Shown here piece by piece: positions 1 through 8,397 of a DNA stretch of 64,000 bases. Within the stretch, counting starts at the first letter, position 1; every line of letters begins with the position of its first letter. The stretch lies in NCBI RefSeq assembly GCF_001659605.2, contig NC_035161.2, positions 372,001 through 436,000 of the forward strand, read 5' to 3'. The notes under the pieces are model-generated. The model was not told the origin of the DNA and ran no database searches. It saw only the letters and a list, made by a program, of their open reading frames with translations. The position numbers and the translations under genes were made by a program. This DNA is from Manihot esculenta (Eukaryota; Streptophyta; Magnoliopsida; Malpighiales; Euphorbiaceae).

Positions 1-1246
1 ATGGTTATGCTTTAAGAGTTTAGATATACATTTAAATCCATTTCCACTCACCTCAAAAAGACTCTGAACAATCACCAAGCAGCTATCTCTGCTGGTCTCC
101 TGGGTTCCTCTGGTCCGAACCTACACAGGTGGACTCCAGATGAGGGACTAAACTAACATAAAACATCTCTTAAGAATTCCCCAAGAACCCCCCTAAAAGA
201 TCATAGAACATTCACATAAAACATGCAAAAGAAGGCTGGACAGGGCACCTTCGGCGGCAGATTCGGCGGCCGAAAGTCCTGTCCAGAGACGAAAGTCGCC
301 TACTTTCGGCGGCCGAACTTCATACTTCGGCGGCCGAAAGTCCTTCGGGGGCACCTTTGGCAGCCGAAAGTCTCGTCCAGAGATGAAACTCAACCTTCGG
401 CGGCACTTTCGGCGGCCGAACCTTGCCTCCAGAGACGAAAGTCCAAATTTTCGGAGGCAAGCTTTGGCAGCCGAAACTGCCTCCTCAAGGGGTTCGACGG
501 CCGAACCTGGCTTTGCCCAAAGGGGCAGAAACTCCCCTGTTTCATGCAAACTTCCCCCAAACTTTTCTCAACATGCATATCAACTACTCCCAACTAGCAC
601 ATACCATAAAACATGCATAAAGAGGTCTAAAACTCTCCTAAAAGCTTAAACATTCACATCAAACAACACTCAAACATGCTTAAACACAACATCTCCCAAA
701 AACCCCATCTAAACCTAATCATGCATAAAACTTCCATAAAACCTTCAAAAATCATCAAAGAAACTTAGGATCAACTCTTACCTCCTAAAGAACTTGAGGA
801 CAAGAGATCCTAACGTGGAGATGTGAAGATCTTGGCTCTCCAAGCTCCAAACTTCAAAACTTTGCTAAAAACCTTCAAAACAAACATAACCTCTTCAAAA
901 CTTTGAGAGATTTAAGGAGGAGCATAAAAATCTCCTAAGTAGAATCAGAGCCTCACCTCTGGTGGAGAAAATGGAAAACTTATCCAAATCACCGACCTTT
1001 GACCATTTAAAGGTGGCTGGCCAGACCACCTTCGGCGGCCAAACGTGAAGCCGAAAACATGCAAGGTTCGGCGGCCGAAAGTCACCTTCGGCGGCCGAAC
1101 TTGCTATTTCTTCCTCAGGTGCTTTTTTTTCAAAAACTCATTTCCTTTAGAAATTTTAAAACATTAAAACCCTTAAAAACATATAAAAACACATTCCAAC
1201 ATCAGAAATCCGCCGGACTACAGAGATTCCGATGCCGGATATTACA
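1..1246 (-). repeat. Chromovirus LTR fragment K, cut by the window edge
   Basis: This is the reverse complement of the chromovirus LTRs seen elsewhere in the window. It contains the conserved block around the Cys-free leader (ccactcacct at about 43-52 is the complement of the aggtgagtgg donor-like site) and the GC-rich cluster of TTCGGCNGCCGAA palindromes at about 250-510 and 1030-1100. It ends at 1246 with a degenerate ...GGATATTACA, the complement of the usual TGTAATACCC LTR start. The next five bases (attgt) could be one half of a target duplication, but the partner lies outside the window. No coding capacity; open frames here only reflect the GC-rich palindromes. Confidence 0.85.
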
Positions 1247-2392
1247 ATTGTAGGCAGAAAGTGCAGAACGACAGGAAAAATAGCAAATCGAATTTCAAGA
1301 GTTCTAATCCATTTCAAACACATCAAACACTCTTTAAAAATAATTCCTTCACTCAAGAAAGTCCAATTATAAAGAAACACAATTAAGGAGGGAATTAAAA
1401 ACCAAATTGAAGAAGAATTCCATCTCACAAGGGGCTGATCTAGAGTTTTACTATTCATCTATAAAAGGATTAGCAAACCAGCAGCCGAGGGAGGAGGGAA
1501 AATCGCCCAGCATTGGCGCATCAATCGGCCCAGTCAATTTGGCCTAGCTACTTTCTTTCCATCTTCTCTCTTTTCTTTTGTTTCATGATTGTAAAAGCCT
1601 TGAGTGGCTGAAAACTTATATTCTAGTTGAAGTTAGGGGAAATTTTAGTTTATATGTGAATTGGGAGATCTGAAACTTATTTGTTAAATCTTTTATTCTT
1701 CAGTATTTATGCAAATTCTATTCTTATTCATATTCTTGCTTTATGATTGGATCAATAGGGCTCGTTGTTCTTGATTTCAAAGTAGTATAATGTTAGTTTA
1801 AATGCTTAAGTCCATAATTACTTAAGTTGTTCAAGTACAAGTATCAATTAGTGTAAAAGCTAAGAAGTTGCATAATCTAGCTCAAACTCACCATGCAGTT
1901 GGTCAGTTAGAATTGGGTCTCTCTCATACTTAAGGCAGTTGACGAATTAAGATCACAAAGACGTTCTTTGGACAACTTGTTAACTAGAAATTAATTAGCG
2001 AACATCTCCTAATTAGTTTAATACCTAAGGAGAGATTGGTTATGTGGAGCGTCTCCCATAACTATAACTGATTTGTTAAAGTTTGTAAAAGTACTTATGT
2101 ATTGATGATCAATTTCAAAAACTGAAATGGATCCTATACTTTAACTAGAATCTTTTTATCATTGATTTACTCTTATTTCAATTATTGCTTTCTTATATTC
2201 CTTAGTTTTAGTTATAGTTCATTATTATCAAAAACCCCCCTTATTTACTTTTATTGTTGATTGCCCCGGTCATTGATTGAAAAATCCAAAAGTGTCAATT
2301 CCCTGTGGATTCGATCCCATTACCACTATCTGTAGTTCTTAATTGTTGATTATTAATAGGTTATATTTTACGATTTTGACAACCGAAAATCA
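1247..2392 (+). repeat. Athila/Tat-like LTR fragment L (same family as the LTR of element D)
   Basis: Read on the plus strand, this matches the reverse complement of 19184-20260. Shared landmarks are a TATA box (TATAAAAG at 1460-1467) followed by agcaaaccagca, a leader with the phrase on atctgaaac, and the end block caattccctgtggattcgatccc (about 2300-2325) leading to ...gacaaccgaaaatca, which ends in CA at 2392. No primer site follows, so this is a 3' LTR or solo LTR rather than a 5' LTR. Its start is lost at the junction with LTR fragment K. Confidence 0.7.
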
Positions 2393-2618
2393 ATAGTGTT
2401 AATAAATAAATAAAAAATAGTGTTCAACCACTGAACCTTCTAGGTTTGGCCGCCAAACATTAACTGGCAGATCCACCTATAAAAAGGGTTTCAACTCGAA
2501 AGGGAGAAAGGTTTTTCTCTTCAAGCAGAAGTGAGTCTAGTGCCCCTTTCCTATAAAAATCCATCTTTAACTAGTTTTCTCAAGGATTTTTACCTTCGTT
2601 TTGAAGGATTTTTCTCAA
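2393..2618 (+). repeat. Scrap of a diverged chromovirus-type LTR with TATA box
   Basis: Contains ggtttggccgccaaac (a decayed palindrome of the chromovirus LTR type), then cctataaaaaggg (TATA at about 2478-2485) and a leader with a gtgagt donor-like site near 2530. This order matches the U3-to-leader part of the chromovirus LTRs, but the sequence is too diverged to place in a subfamily. It separates LTR fragment L from the truncated 3' LTR of element D; neither boundary has a visible target duplication. Confidence 0.45.
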
Positions 2619-3047
2619 GGAGTGCAAGGAGATTCGTGTTGACTTGGTCTCCAAGTTTGACAGATTCTGCTGGTTTTCTGCCTGCTGGTGTTGTTTGCCC
2701 GATGTTGTTTGGGCAAACAGGTTGTCTGGGATCACTGCTGTCTGCGCTTGGTGTTGTCTCTGCCTTGCTCCGCTGTTTGCCCAAACAGTCTTAGGCAAAC
2801 AGCCTGGTTAGTCAGCTTATCATTTTTTCTCCTTTATTTCAGCTTCACTTTGGTTTGGGCAAACAAGTTGGACAAACCATGCTTGTGCAGTTTTGCTCTC
2901 TTTTGGGCAGATTTAAGGCCATTTTTGCCAAATTACCATTTTACTCCATTTTCTGCAAAATAACATCAAAACCACAAAATTAGGCAGAAAATGTGTAAAT
3001 CAACATAAATATCAATATGGAAAATGGGTCTAAATTTGGCTCTATCA
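2619..3047 (-). repeat. Truncated 3' LTR of element D
   Basis: Matches 20297-20724 closely, including the pair of TTTGCCC/GGGCAAA motifs. On the minus strand it starts TGATAGAGCC at 3047, directly after the polypurine tract. About 1.1 kb of the LTR (the part equivalent to 19184-20296, with its TATA box and end) is missing at the left junction. Confidence 0.85.
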
Positions 3048-3087
3048 AATACCCCCACACCTAACCCTTTGCTTGTCCTCAAGCAAA
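3048..3087 (-). promoter_or_regulatory. Polypurine tract and GAGGAC hairpin of element D
   Basis: On the minus strand the order is hairpin, a short spacer, GTGTGGGGGTATT (polypurine tract, plus-strand DNA primer) and the LTR start TGATAGAGCC. The hairpin is perfect: stem TTTGCTTG / CAAGCAAA (3068-3075 and 3080-3087) around the four-base loop AGGA. See the matching sites in elements A, B, C, E and H. Confidence 0.8.
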
Positions 3088-4461
3088 CAGACTTAGTCAA
3101 ACAAGCTTTCTTTACTACTTGATCCTTATTTCCACTTAAACTTCTAACTCTAGACCCCTACTTTGAATCATTGCAGTGAAGAGTATATGCACCAAGGTTA
3201 CTCACCTCCTTTCCTTGTTTCCCTTTACTTACCATGGCTAGGATTTATTTTCCTCAAGAGAGATCATACATGCACATTTTGTTTGATTAAGACTTTTCTT
3301 AGCTTTCAGAGTGACTTGCCCTTACCTTGAAGTACTTTATTCAGGCTTTTGCACTTTTAATCTTGCTTGAACAAGTCACCAACCTATTGATGTGAAAGTT
3401 TATATTTTCAGTTGGTCACTTGTCCAAGTGGCTACTAGCTCTATTCATAGTCTTTTGACCATTGGAACAGTTTTTTGATTTGTGCTTTTGAGGTCTTTGC
3501 CTTTGTTGAATTTCCTTTCTCTCAATGATTTGGGCAAATCAACACCAATTGCTTAGATCAAGTCATATTAAGTTTATTCACACAAATTTCAATTCATTCT
3601 CATCAATTGAGGGTCATCAATATATTTTTCACCATGGCAAGCTCAAAGATTCAATTCAGAAAGCAATTCCCAAAAATGAATATAACTCACTGCAATTCAT
3701 TCAACTTAGGTTTAAAGAGTTATTACATCAATGGGGTCATGGAAAGGAAGCTCATTCAACATAGCCTATGTATTTGAGTAAAGCAAACCAAAACAGAAAA
3801 ACTGTGGCTACATGTGTGTGAATGTAAATTTAAAGCAAAAATGAAAAAATTTCACCTAATGTGTAATAATTAAAATTAAAGCATAAAAGAAATAAAAAAG
3901 AATGCATGAGGCATCAAAATTCAGAGATATGCACCCCCACACCTAGCTCATGCATTGTCCTTAATGTATGAGAAAATTAAAGTTCAAGTGGAAAACTGAT
4001 ACTTCCCTGGTGTGGTTGTTTGCCCAAGCTGTTTGGGCAAATAGCTAGATGCTTTAGGGATTTCTGTGTGCAGGTGGCTGCTGGTCTGGTTGCTGGTGTG
4101 CTGATATATTGTTGCGCGCTAGTAGGCTTGCTGATCTGCTGGTAGGCCTGCTGATCTGGGCTGCTGATGTGGCTGTTTGCCTAGCTTGCGTGGCAAACAG
4201 CTTGGTATGCTCTTGGTAGGCCTGCTGGTTGTGGTTGTGCGATGCTCTAACAGTCTGGCATGTCTTGGGACAGTAGGGCTTGTAGAAAAATGCAAAAGAT
4301 GCTAGCCATGTTTATGCAGCAGTAAGAGGTTTTGGAGAAGAAGAAGATTTTTCATGGAAAGGGCATAATAGAATATTGAATATAGATGAAGAAGGTATTG
4401 CCCTGTTTAAGATTTCTTCTGTATCGTTTTTGCTGCCTTGGGTGTTTGCCCAGCTTGCGTG
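3088..4461 (-). other. 3' internal non-coding part of element D
   Basis: AT-rich sequence between D's polypurine tract and the insertion site of element A. No reading frame is supported. It includes several copies of the TTTGCCC...GGGCAAA motif (4018-4050, about 4170-4200, 4444-4466). The sequence resumes at 16516 after the insertion. Confidence 0.65.
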
Positions 4462-4643
4462 GGCAATGTAATACCCGGCTAGACTCCGATATCGAAATCC
4501 CTACCGTCCGGTGGGATCTCGGATGTCGGAGACCTCTAGAAGGGTAAAATTATATTTTTCTAAAATGTTTTAATGTATTTTCTGTTTTTAAATAAGATTT
4601 AAATTGAGTTTTGAATGAAAAAGGCCATGGAGGCATTTCCAGG

Positions 4644-4758
4644 TTCGGCCGCCGAATCCCCAAGTTCGGCCGCCGAACGTTGGATAGTTTGGGAGGCTAG
4701 TTAGGCTTCCGAAACTTTTCTCAGGTTCGGCCGCCGAACCTCACATTCGGCCGCCGAA
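4644..4758 (+). repeat. Upstream palindrome cluster TTCGGCCGCCGAA (U3 of A)
   Basis: Four exact copies at 4644-4656, 4665-4677, 4726-4738 and 4746-4758, all just upstream of the TATA box. Each is a palindrome with a single central base and contains the GCCGCC core known as the GCC box bound by ERF-type factors. A regulatory role is inference. Confidence 0.8.
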
Positions 4759-4812
4759 CTTGCATGAGTTTAGGGGGCACGTTCGGCTCCCGAAGGCGAG
4801 CTGGCCAACCCC

Positions 4813-4820
4813 TATAAATA
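4813..4820 (+). promoter_or_regulatory. TATA box of 5' LTR of A
   Basis: TATAAATA in the context ccccTATAAATAgcc. The equivalent position is conserved in the 3' LTR (12420-12427) and in the LTRs of S1, B, E, F and J, always just after a ctggcca block. Confidence 0.75.
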
Positions 4821-5338
4821 GCCACCTCGGCCGAAACGGGCGAGTTTTCTCCCCATTGTCGGCCAACGGTGAGTTCAAGTCCTCCCGTGGTTGTTTTTAG
4901 CTATTTTACCTCAAATCCATCAAGTTCTAACAAGTTTTACTTGGGTTTTGAAGATTTTGAGTAAAAAGAGCAAATTTTGGGGACTTGGGATTCTAGATCG
5001 GATTTCCTCCCCATTCTCGAGTTTGGACCGTCTCTCTCTCGATCTTCCAGAGGTAAGAGCCGATCTTAAACTCATTTTATGTTTTAAGTAAGTTTTAAGT
5101 TGATTTATGGGTTAGAAATGCATGAATGAGTTTTTATGAGTTTTTGGTTAAATTTGAATGTTTATGCAATGTGGGTTGTTTGATGTGTTGTAGTTGGGGT
5201 TTAAGTTAGTTGGAGACCCCTAGGAGCTTGTATGCTTGAGAATGCATGTTGTAGAATAGGATTTGTGCATGTTGGGATTGATTTTTGAGGCTTTGTGCAG
5301 AAGGGAGTCGAGTTTCTGCCCTTTGGCAGAAACTCAGG

Positions 5339-5520
5339 TTCGGCCGCCGAAGGTACTTTCGGCCGCCGAACCCCCTTTTGGAGGCAGTTTCGGTTGCCGA
5401 AGCCTTCCCCCGAAAGAAGACTTTTGTCTCTGGAGGGCAGTTTCGGCCGCCGAAAGTGCCGCCGAACCTGCATGACTTTCGGCTCTGGAGGCACTTTCGG
5501 CCGCCGAACCTGTCGCCGAA
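5339..5520 (+). repeat. Leader palindrome cluster of A
   Basis: Five full or near-full TTCGGCNGCCGAA copies (5339, 5358, 5389, 5442, 5496) plus half sites, about 530 bp downstream of the TATA box. Neighbouring copies alternate between AGGTTCGG/CCGAACCT and ACTTTCGG/CCGAAAGT flanks, so each palindrome is often extended to 19 bases. Confidence 0.8.
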
Positions 5521-5921
5521 AGTGCCCTGTCCAGCCATTTCATGCATGTTTTCTATGATGATTTTGTGATGTCCTAGGGGGGTTTTTGGGGAGTATTTTA
5601 GAGTCATGTTTATGTATGTTCGGTCCCTCATGTCAGTCCACCTGTGTAGGTTCGGACCCGAGGAACCGAGGCCCCCAGCAGTGAGTCAGCTATAGTGTCT
5701 GGTCAGAGCTAGCCAGAGGTGAGTGGAATGACTCTTTAAGATTTTAAAAGTAAATTAATTAATGTAATAGCATGATACATGCATCATAAATGCCATGAGT
5801 TATCTAGGGTGCTTGCACTAGAAATCACGAATATGTTGCATTGCATTTTATGTTGTTGTTATGGATGAATGTTGAATGATCCCTTAGCCCTCACTATGGT
5901 ATGATGAGATATGGTATGGAA

Positions 5922-6077
5922 GACCAGGGAGGCCCATTCTACGCCCTCCTGGCACTATGTAAGAGAAAGACCAGGGAGGCCCATTCTACGCCCTCCTGGC
6001 ACTATTGGAAATGTCATGTATGTATGTTCATGTAAGAGAAAGACCAGGGAGGCCCATTCTACGCCCTCCTGGCACTA
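5922..6077 (+). repeat. Tandem hairpin-like repeat in A 5' LTR (3 units)
   Basis: Three copies of a unit that begins gaccagggaggcccattcta and ends ccctcctggcact, at about 5922, 5969 and 6042. Each unit has complementary ends (CCAGG / CCTGG). Equivalent units occur in every other chromovirus LTR in the window with changed middle sequence. Confidence 0.8.
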
Positions 6078-6691
6078 ATGGAATGAGTAAAGGGCTATGG
6101 GTGACAAGTTCATCCTTGATGTGAAATGATTGTATTGTGATGCATTTCATGAATGCATGAATTTAATATGATGTTTTCAGTATTCTGCTCACTGGGCTCT
6201 AGTAGCTCACCCCTCTCCCCTTAACCCCAGGTTTGCAGGTACGGGCTAGATCAGAAGGTCAAGAAGAGTAAAGTCCTGCATGTAATAGTTAGAGTGGACA
6301 AGAGAAATTATGTAATGTATTATGTTTACAGTTATGTAATGTAATTCATGTCATTGAGGATGAGTTAGTGTGCTTGACCCAGTTGTAGTGGATCCCTTTT
6401 AATACATGATTAATGATTAAGTTTATGATGTTTTATGTTATTCAAGTTAATGTATGTCATGATACCCCATTGGAGCATTTGATGAGGGCTCCAGTGAGTG
6501 GTTTATGTTATAGTTTTGTGCATGCACAGGGTACACTTGAAAGAAATTTTTACAGACTATGTTATGTTGTTCATGTATGGGATCCCACAAGTACTCAGGA
6601 TGTATGTTAGGCTTGCTACGGGTCCCGGTGGCCTTAAGCCGACCTGGATCCTAGCGCCGGTAACGGGTCGGATTTCTGGGTCGTTACAGAG

Positions 6692-6703
6692 TGGTATCAG
6701 AGC
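6692..6703 (+). promoter_or_regulatory. Primer binding site of A (tRNA-Met type)
   Basis: TGGTATCAGAGC, three bases after the LTR end, is the standard sequence complementary to the 3' end of initiator tRNA-Met used by many plant LTR elements to start minus-strand DNA synthesis. Confidence 0.92.
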
Positions 6704-6960
6704 CCTAGGTTCATATGGTCGGACCTAGAGTGTCGGGCTCATAGATGTTATAGGAGGTCAAGCACAATAGGAAAAATCATGTCCACTAGGATAGGATGTA
6801 GAGTCCTGTCTGTATATGATGTGATATGCCATGATTATATGCATGTGCATAAATGTTATGATATGTATGCTATGTATGTGATGCAGGTTCATGTGTCCCC
6901 ACATGAACCATATGATGCTGATGAATTTATGTGTTGTGTGTTACTTTTTCAGAAGATAGA
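6704..6960 (+). other. Untranslated leader between primer site and gag of A
   Basis: About 260 bp without supported coding sequence. It ends with a pyrimidine-rich ttactttttcag (AG at 6951-6952) eight bases before the gag start. The same ttttcag lies just before the gag start in B (to 28217) and E (to 46159), which looks like a retained splice acceptor. Confidence 0.6.
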
Positions 6961-8379
6961 ATGAGAGGAACTCGTCGATCTGCACGATTGACTGGAGTGC
7001 CACCTCAGGACGAGGGCACTGATGCCCGACCTCCAGCATTGCCTAGGGCAATGTCTAGTAGGTCCAGCAGGGACAGAGCAGCTAGAGACCCTAGAAGGTC
7101 TTTGGATCTGGGTAGAAGCAGATCAGTCAGGGGAACTGTTCAGGGAGATATGTCTCAGGATATGGATGTGGAGCAGAGGAGGGATGGCAGTCTTGGTGTG
7201 AGCATGCCGGAAGAGGGCATAGGAGAATCAGAAGGAGGCACTCAGGCCTCGAGTTTTGTCCAGCCACCTCACTACCCACCTTATTCACACCATCCAGGGT
7301 ATTCGATGGGAGGTACATCGGATTACCCCAGTTTTAGCCCTTACCCTCCACACATGCCATACCCACCATACTACCCACCATACTCCCAGTACCCCATGTA
7401 CCCACCTCCACCACACTACCCAGGTACAGCAAACCCTACCCCAGGGGATGTTGCACCTCCTCCACCACCACCAGAACCCACTGTCCCAGAAACCCAAATA
7501 CCCAAACCTACCTCATCTGGAGGAAGCAAGGCCAAGATGACAGACTACATGAAGTTGGATGCTCCTCAGTATGACGCAGGTGATGACCCATTTGAATATC
7601 TGAGCAGGGTCAGGATGATCACAGATGAGATAGGGGCTGATGACAGTAGAGCCATCCAGATGGCTGGATTTACATTAAAGTGCAAGAAGGCCCGGGACTG
7701 GTACAAGAACTATGTGAAACCGAGGGTGGATAGCATGTCCTGGGAGGAGTTTGCAAATGAGTTTGCAAGTTGGGCTTTCCCTGAAAGCTCCAGAGAACAG
7801 AAGATGATAGAGTTTGAGCAGTTGAGGCAGACTGAGGAGATAAGTGTGGAAGAGTACACAGATAGATTCCTGGAGTTGTTGCCATATTCTGGGCAGAATC
7901 TAGATACAGAGCAGAAGAAATCGAGGAGGTATATCATGAGGCTTCACTCCAGGTACTCCTCTTTGATACAGTCAGCAGAGAGGGAGAGTTTCCACACTAT
8001 AGTAGATATGGCCCGGAGAATGGAGGCTAGTGCTATTATTGAGGGGAAGGTCAGACAGTCTGTGGCACAGCCTCTTGGTTCTAAAGCCCCAGGTGGGGGA
8101 AAGTTAGATCCCTCCGCTATCAGTTCAGCTGCTGCAGGCAGTAAGAGGTGGGGCAGTACCACCAAGAAACCCAAGAAGAACAAGTTCTGGGACAAGATCA
8201 AGTCAGGTCTGGGATTAGGCAGTGGCTCGAGCTCAAGTGCAGATGTTCCAGCATGTATGAAATGTGGGAGGCCACATAGGGGAGTATGTCTGGCGGGGAC
8301 AAACACATGTTTTAGATGCGGACAGGCGGGGCATTTGGCTCGGGATTGTCCTAGATCAGCTTTTGTGGCACCGTCCTAG
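6961..8379 (+). CDS. gag: Gag of element A (chromovirus capsid/nucleocapsid)
   Basis: Codes for the structural protein that packages element RNA into virus-like particles in the cytoplasm. I chose the ATG at 6961 (MRGTRRSARL) over an in-frame ATG at 6931, because the equivalent starts in B and E also follow the ttttcag block and begin with the same basic stretch. The order is: arginine-rich N-terminus; an unusual tyrosine/proline-rich segment (about residues 100-160, repeating PPY-like steps, with PGYSMGG conserved in all three copies); a Retrotrans_gag-like domain (about residues 185-350); a lysine-rich linker; and a CxxCGxxH element followed by a CCHC finger CX2CX4HX4C at 8308-8349. It ends at TAG 8377-8379, and the same frame continues into pol. 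B and E have a sense codon at this point, so the TAG is best read as a nonsense mutation. Confidence 0.9.
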   Translation: MRGTRRSARLTGVPPQDEGTDARPPALPRAMSSRSSRDRAARDPRRSLDLGRSRSVRGTVQGDMSQDMDVEQRRDGSLGVSMPEEGIGESEGGTQASSFVQPPHYPPYSHHPGYSMGGTSDYPSFSPYPPHMPYPPYYPPYSQYPMYPPPPHYPGTANPTPGDVAPPPPPPEPTVPETQIPKPTSSGGSKAKMTDYMKLDAPQYDAGDDPFEYLSRVRMITDEIGADDSRAIQMAGFTLKCKKARDWYKNYVKPRVDSMSWEEFANEFASWAFPESSREQKMIEFEQLRQTEEISVEEYTDRFLELLPYSGQNLDTEQKKSRRYIMRLHSRYSSLIQSAERESFHTIVDMARRMEASAIIEGKVRQSVAQPLGSKAPGGGKLDPSAISSAAAGSKRWGSTTKKPKKNKFWDKIKSGLGLGSGSSSSADVPACMKCGRPHRGVCLAGTNTCFRCGQAGHLARDCPRSAFVAPS

Positions 8380-8397
8380 CAGACAGCTTCTGGTAGT

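Larger units (their letters stand above)
4467..6688 (+). repeat. 5' LTR of element A
   Basis: 2,222 bp, TGTAATACCC...TCGTTACA. The promoter half carries four copies of the TTCGGCCGCCGAA palindrome (4644, 4665, 4726, 4746). A TATA box follows at 4813-4820, then a long leader with a second palindrome cluster (5339-5520), three tandem hairpin-like repeats (5922-6077), a pyrimidine-rich acceptor-like block (about 6210-6230) and a conserved GC-rich end. Apparent frames inside are shadows of the GC-rich repeats. Confidence 0.93.

Noticed and set aside
5201..5631. Several overlapping open frames on both strands in LTRs (also 223-649, 12808-13238, 26475-26942, 34069-34576, 42589-42938, 52677-53099, 60080-60452)
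   Set aside because: All lie on the palindrome clusters and read as repeats such as SAAE, RRPK or FGGR in whichever frame; they follow the DNA repeat, not a protein.
5922..6077. CRISPR-like array
   Set aside because: Only two or three units, no spacers of uniform length, in a plant LTR leader; it is a tandem repeat.
6689..6705. tRNA gene suggested by tggtatcagagc and by ggcaacggcgcca at 19161
   Set aside because: Both are only the complement of tRNA 3' ends at the expected primer positions; no cloverleaf surrounds them.
8377..8379. Programmed read-through of a TAG between gag and pol in element A
   Set aside because: B and E carry CAG at the same place and all are in a C-to-T context, so it is a nonsense mutation rather than a conserved signal.
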